This document shows, piece by piece, positions 60,653 to 64,000 of a DNA stretch of 64,000 nt. This stretch comes from Candidatus Nanopelagicales bacterium (GTDB lineage: Bacteria > Actinomycetota > Actinomycetes > S36-B12), in contig JAFMHB010000004.1 in NCBI GenBank assembly GCA_017854795.1, positions 8,875-72,874 of the forward strand. The letters run 5' to 3'. Below the pieces are notes generated by a model that did not search any database, was not told where the DNA came from, and saw only the letters and a program-made list of their open reading frames with translations. The first letter of the stretch is position 1. Every line of letters begins with the position of its first letter. The position numbers and the translations under genes were made by a program.

Positions 60653-62449
60653 TTACCCGTAGATCCGAGCGATATCTGCTTCATGTTCTTTGAGAACGAC
60701 ATTGCGCTTGAGTTTGAGCGAAGGTGTCATCTGACCGCCTTCTTCAGTCCAGTCGGTCTCCAGAATTGTAAATTTCTTGATCGCCTCGGCGTTTGACACC
60801 GCTTTGTTTGCCAGGTCAACGGCGCTCTGGACTTCGCTCTGAATCAAGGAATTATTTACGAGTTCGGAGATGGGAGTGGTGGCACTCAAACCTTGTTGGG
60901 CAAGCCAGACGGGAATCGCTTCAGGGTCGAGGGTGACGAGAGCGCCGATGAATGGTTGAGCATCGCCAACCACCATGCACTGTCCCACAAGAAAGTTGGC
61001 CCGCAAACGGTCTTCAAGCACGGCAGGAGCAACGTTTTTGCCAGCTGCCGTCACGATCAGTTCCTTTTTGCGCCCGGTGATCCGCACAAAGCCCCGGTCA
61101 TCGATCTCGCCAATGTCGCCGCTATGGAACCAGCCATCAGGCTCAATGGCTTCAGTTGTAGCGCTCGGGTTGTTCCAATATCCGGCAAAGATGTGATCAC
61201 CCTTGAGCATGACTTCACCGTCTGCTGCGATCCGCACACTGGAACCAGGGAATGGTTGTCCTACAGTTCCAATACCTATTGCATCAGGTCGGTTTACGGT
61301 ACTTGCGGCGGAAGTCTCGGTGAGTCCGTAACCTTCAAGAATTGTAACGCCGATACCGCGGAAGAAGTGGCCCAGACGTGATCCCAGCGGTGCACCACCT
61401 GAAATAGCCCACTCGATCTTGCCACCCATGGCAGCGCGAATCTTCCCGTAAACAAGGCGGTCAAAAATCGCATGCTTGATTTTGAGGCCTAATCCGGGTC
61501 CGCCCTCGTCCAGCGACTCGCTGTATTCGATTGCAACATGGCTTGCCTTATCGAAGATATTTCCTTTTCCGCCAGCGATAGCTTTTTGCTGTGAAGAGTT
61601 GAAGATTTTTTCAAACACTCGGGGAACCGAAAGAACAAAAGTCGGCTGAAAAGAGCCCAAAAGAGGCAGTAGTTCTTTTACATCGGGGGCGTGTCCCATG
61701 CGAACTTGAGCACGTACGCAACCGAGCTGAACTGTTCGACCGAATACGTGAGCAATGGGGAGAAAGAGCAGTGTGGATGAGTTAGGACCACGGAAAACGT
61801 TGCCAAGTCCTTCCACAATGTTGTCGACTTCAAACATGAAGTTCTTATGAGTCAACATGCACCCCTTAGGGCGACCGGTTGTGCCAGAGGTGTAAATAAT
61901 TGTGGCAGTGGAATCTGGGGTGAGTGTGATGCGTCGCGACTCAAGTTCTTCATCGCTAACATTGACGCCCGCTGCGATTAATTCATCAAGGCATTTGTCT
62001 TCGAAGACCCACACACGGGTCACGTCAGGGGTGTCGATCGCAACTTCGTCGTAGACAGCTTTGTTGGCATTGCGTTCGCAGAAAAGCGCGACGGAGCCTG
62101 AGTCGGTCAGGATCCACTGAACCTGCTCGGCAGAGGAAGTTTCATAGATTGGTGCGCTAATGCAACCTGCGTACCAAATTGCGTAGTCCACCACGGTCCA
62201 CTCGTATCGTGTCCGGGACATGACACCGATGCGGTCACCCGCCTGTATCCCGCTGGCAATAAGCCCTTTAGCTACACCCTGTACCTGCTTTAAGAATTCT
62301 GAAGCAGTAACTCCCACCCATGCATCCCCGCGCGGAATCGAGAAAACAACCTTGCTGGGGTCACTTTTTGCGTTTTGCAGAATGTGGTCGGTGAGGTTTC
62401 CACTTGTTGGGGCTGGAACCATGGCCTCTACGGTGAACTCGGTGAGCAT
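60653..62449 (-). CDS. long-chain fatty acid-CoA ligase (FadD15-like)
   Basis: The ligase activates fatty acids to acyl-CoA. The 598-residue AMP-forming protein has the P-loop TIIYTSGTTGRPKGCMLTHKN, EGYGLTETSAAS, WFHSGDIGEIDDRGFVRITGRKKELIV and a C-terminal Lys region. ATG 62449 was chosen because GGAAAGGAAG precedes it; the frame remains open about 50 codons upstream without family resemblance. M. tuberculosis fadD15 (Rv2187) is at the same locus. It is divergent from an SRPBCC gene. Confidence 0.92.
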   Translation of the reverse strand: MLTEFTVEAMVPAPTSGNLTDHILQNAKSDPSKVVFSIPRGDAWVGVTASEFLKQVQGVAKGLIASGIQAGDRIGVMSRTRYEWTVVDYAIWYAGCISAPIYETSSAEQVQWILTDSGSVALFCERNANKAVYDEVAIDTPDVTRVWVFEDKCLDELIAAGVNVSDEELESRRITLTPDSTATIIYTSGTTGRPKGCMLTHKNFMFEVDNIVEGLGNVFRGPNSSTLLFLPIAHVFGRTVQLGCVRAQVRMGHAPDVKELLPLLGSFQPTFVLSVPRVFEKIFNSSQQKAIAGGKGNIFDKASHVAIEYSESLDEGGPGLGLKIKHAIFDRLVYGKIRAAMGGKIEWAISGGAPLGSRLGHFFRGIGVTILEGYGLTETSAASTVNRPDAIGIGTVGQPFPGSSVRIAADGEVMLKGDHIFAGYWNNPSATTEAIEPDGWFHSGDIGEIDDRGFVRITGRKKELIVTAAGKNVAPAVLEDRLRANFLVGQCMVVGDAQPFIGALVTLDPEAIPVWLAQQGLSATTPISELVNNSLIQSEVQSAVDLANKAVSNAEAIKKFTILETDWTEEGGQMTPSLKLKRNVVLKEHEADIARIYG

Positions 62450-62557
62450 GTGGGTCTTCCTTTCCTCGGGTCGGTCTAACAACCGTGTCACTAAACTACG
62501 CGAATTACGCGCAAAGTGCCATAAGACGAGAAAATTATTTCGGGTTATCATTGGCCT

Positions 62558-63010
62558 GTGGGTGAGAGAAATGCAGCGATGATTCCAGACCATGATCACT
62601 CCATGATCGATATCGCCGATGACACGGTGATCTACGCATCCCCGACTGAACTAATCGCGATAATTCGGGAGCAATCTACATGGATTCGTTGGTGGCCTGA
62701 CCTCACATTGCAGGTATACGGAGACCGCGGAGAAAAGGGTCTGCGGTGGACGGTGACCGGAGCTCTCGTCGGATCTAGTGAAATTTGGCTCGAATCCATT
62801 GAAGTGGCATCGGCTGAAGAGGTTGCCACGATCGTTCATTACTACTTGCGCGCTAACCCAACTCGAAGTGGGAGTGATATTCATCCCCGAACTATTACGA
62901 ACTCAGCTCGCGAACGACGGGAAATTCACAAATTACGCGAGCGCCATGTAATCGCATGGAAACGAACCGTTTGGGCGCTCAAAGACAGCCTAGAGAATCC
63001 CAATGTCTGA
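62558..63010 (+). CDS. SRPBCC (START-like) domain protein
   Basis: The 150-residue protein has the START/polyketide-cyclase pattern: DDTVIYASPTELIAIIREQSTWIRWWPDLTLQVY, a beta-rich centre (GLRWTVTGALVGSSEIWLES) and a long C-terminal helix (LRERHVIAWKRTVWALKDSL). The hydrophobic cavity implies lipid binding; M. tuberculosis has SRPBCC genes beside fadD15. TATCAT ends 6 nt before the GTG, which supports this start over internal ATGs. Confidence 0.78.
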   Translation: MGERNAAMIPDHDHSMIDIADDTVIYASPTELIAIIREQSTWIRWWPDLTLQVYGDRGEKGLRWTVTGALVGSSEIWLESIEVASAEEVATIVHYYLRANPTRSGSDIHPRTITNSARERREIHKLRERHVIAWKRTVWALKDSLENPNV

Positions 63011-63019
63011 ACTGCTCCA

Positions 63020-63799
63020 GTGCGCCTAAATATTGTCAGTGATGTCCACGGTGCTTACGGCGCAATCACCGCTGCTGCCAAAAATTGCGATGTCTTTGTC
63101 TGCCTAGGGGACTTGATTCTCTTCCTCGATTACGACGAACCTGAGTACGGAATTTATGCCGATTTATTTGGGGTGGATTACGCAAAGACATACATCGCTC
63201 TGCGAACGGCAAATCATTTTGATCAAGCTCGGGAGTTCAGTGCCAATGCTTGGCGTGGGATCGGTGTCACTCAGCCAGAGGAACGCTGGGAAGTTTTGCA
63301 GCAGAAAGTCCGTGAACAATATGAAGTGATGTTTGCGGCGATTCCGACGCCTGCGTTATTGACGTATGGCAATGTCGACGTACCGTCCCTATGGCCCGCC
63401 TACTTACGACCCGAGCATCGAGTACTCGATGGTGAAGTGATCGAAATGAATGGCCAAAAATGGGGTTTTCTTGGCGGGGGACTGACAAGCCCCATGAGGA
63501 CTCCCTATGAACTAGAGCCACAGGAATATTGGGACAAGCTTTTTGCCATGGGGCCGGTTGACATTTTATTTACCCACATCCCCCCTTTGAGTCCATTACT
63601 CAACTACGACACCGTGGCCCGAAGGTTTGAAGTCGGTTCAGCCGCAATCACCAGTTACATCGAGAAATATTCCCCCAGATATCACTTTTTTGGTCACGTG
63701 CACCAACCGCAACGTTCACGCTTACGCATAGGGACCACAGAATGCATCAACGTCGGGCATTTCCACAGCCGAAAGACCCCATTCACGATCGATGTTTAA
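63020..63799 (+). CDS. calcineurin-like metallophosphoesterase
   Basis: The 259-residue protein carries the two-metal phosphoesterase motifs: IVSDVHGAY (DxH), VCLGDLI (GD), YGNVD (GNxD, the usual GNHD with His replaced by Val) and FTHIPP...FFGHVHQPQ (H and GHxH). Substrate is unknown. It begins 9 bp after the SRPBCC gene and is co-transcribed with it. The GNVD variant is also seen in other members. Confidence 0.82.
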   Translation: MRLNIVSDVHGAYGAITAAAKNCDVFVCLGDLILFLDYDEPEYGIYADLFGVDYAKTYIALRTANHFDQAREFSANAWRGIGVTQPEERWEVLQQKVREQYEVMFAAIPTPALLTYGNVDVPSLWPAYLRPEHRVLDGEVIEMNGQKWGFLGGGLTSPMRTPYELEPQEYWDKLFAMGPVDILFTHIPPLSPLLNYDTVARRFEVGSAAITSYIEKYSPRYHFFGHVHQPQRSRLRIGTTECINVGHFHSRKTPFTIDV

Positions 63800-63895
63800 A
63801 CATTGATGATTAAGTTCGGGTTCTCAATTTGACAGTTACGGCCGACAAACCTTGTCGTCATGCAAGCGCCCCCACTGGTGGAGTACCGTGCTCCC

Positions 63896-64000
63896 ATGGC
63901 TGAACAGACCGAATCCAGGATCTCCATTAACGCGACTCCCGCACAAATCATGGGAGTTATTGCCGACCTCCCCGCTTACCCACAATGGAGTGATGGAATC
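63896..64000 (+). CDS. SRPBCC (polyketide cyclase/START-like) protein, partial at window end
   Basis: The first 35 codons read MAEQTESRISINATPAQIMG then VIADLPAYPQWSDGI, the classic N-terminus of the SRPBCC family corresponding to Rv2185c in synteny. TACCGT ends 6 nt before the ATG (leaderless). The rest is outside the window. Confidence 0.75.
   Translation, partial: MAEQTESRISINATPAQIMGVIADLPAYPQWSDGI

Overview
The window is 64 kb of a gene-dense chromosome from an aerobic, planktonic member of the Actinomycetota (class Actinomycetes). Supporting signs are a QcrCAB/CtaCDEF respiratory chain with a di-haem QcrC, glutamine synthetase controlled by adenylylation (GlnE), an F420:NADP reductase, families found mainly in actinobacteria (DUF4191, DUF3043, PspAB, SCO2322-like), and an actinorhodopsin. 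From memory of the Mycobacterium tuberculosis gene order, the backbone follows the block from about Rv2185c (SRPBCC) through fadD15, NlpC/P60, dnaQ-uvrC, trpD, ctaE-qcrCAB, ctaC/F, adoK, hesB, gcvT, pepA, sucB, epimerase, lipB, lipA, RDD, glnA1, glnE, glnA2 to panB (Rv2225). The rhodopsin and the compact layout suggest a streamlined freshwater lineage (Nanopelagicales-like or Luna-like), but a lineage cannot be fixed from sequence reading alone. No tRNA, rRNA, CRISPR array, insertion sequence or prophage was seen.

Layout. 0-4.5 kb: edge of a Lys/Ala-repeat histone-like gene, F420 reductase, panB, then an MFS exporter with its TetR regulator and a near-perfect palindromic operator. 4.5-12.8 kb: nadE and the nitrogen block glnA2-glnE-glnA1, with a GlnR-like double box upstream of glnA1. 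12.8-15.6 kb: ABC exporter, RDD protein, DUF4191. 15.6-25.8 kb: MOSC protein, lipA-lipB (lipoate), an FAD oxidoreductase, an epimerase, sucB and lpdA (lipoate-dependent dehydrogenase components), pepA and gcvT. 25.8-32.1 kb: a cobalamin-riboswitch island with a secreted alpha/alpha-barrel protein, a membrane-anchored SCO2322-like protein, EcfT, a fused EcfA, an S component and a degenerate CobT-like protein. 32-38 kb: aldo/keto reductase, DUF3043, the envelope-stress set pspA-htpX-pspAB, the rhodopsin and a SOUL haem-binding protein. 38-42.7 kb: nadA, HesB/ErpA, a PfkB kinase, aat and a cysteine-desulfurase-like protein. 42.8-55.4 kb: ctaCDF, an L,D-transpeptidase, a serine hydrolase, an orphan molybdopterin oxidoreductase, a META lipoprotein and qcrCAB-ctaE. 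55.4-64 kb: pseudo-receiver, trpD, exonuclease/GIY-YIG fusion, small Cys proteins, NlpC/P60, acyl-CoA ligase, SRPBCC proteins and a phosphoesterase.

How the genes work together. The respiratory chain and the light-driven proton pump both feed the proton-motive force, and the adjacent Psp set guards it. lipA/lipB make the lipoyl cofactor used by the nearby E2 (and by GcvH, whose gene is not in the window, as partner of GcvT). nadA, HesB and the desulfurase-like gene form an Fe-S/NAD theme. The B12 island is the most unusual part: a riboswitch-controlled import system that looks like a bacterial, two-protein counterpart of the vertebrate intrinsic factor/transcobalamin fold, joined to an ECF transporter and ending in a CobT homologue that has lost its catalytic motifs.

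Two genome-wide habits are visible. At least 18 genes begin with a TAnnnT -10 hexamer only 6-7 nt before the start codon, which implies leaderless mRNAs. Four convergent gene pairs overlap by exactly 4 bp through shared stop codons.
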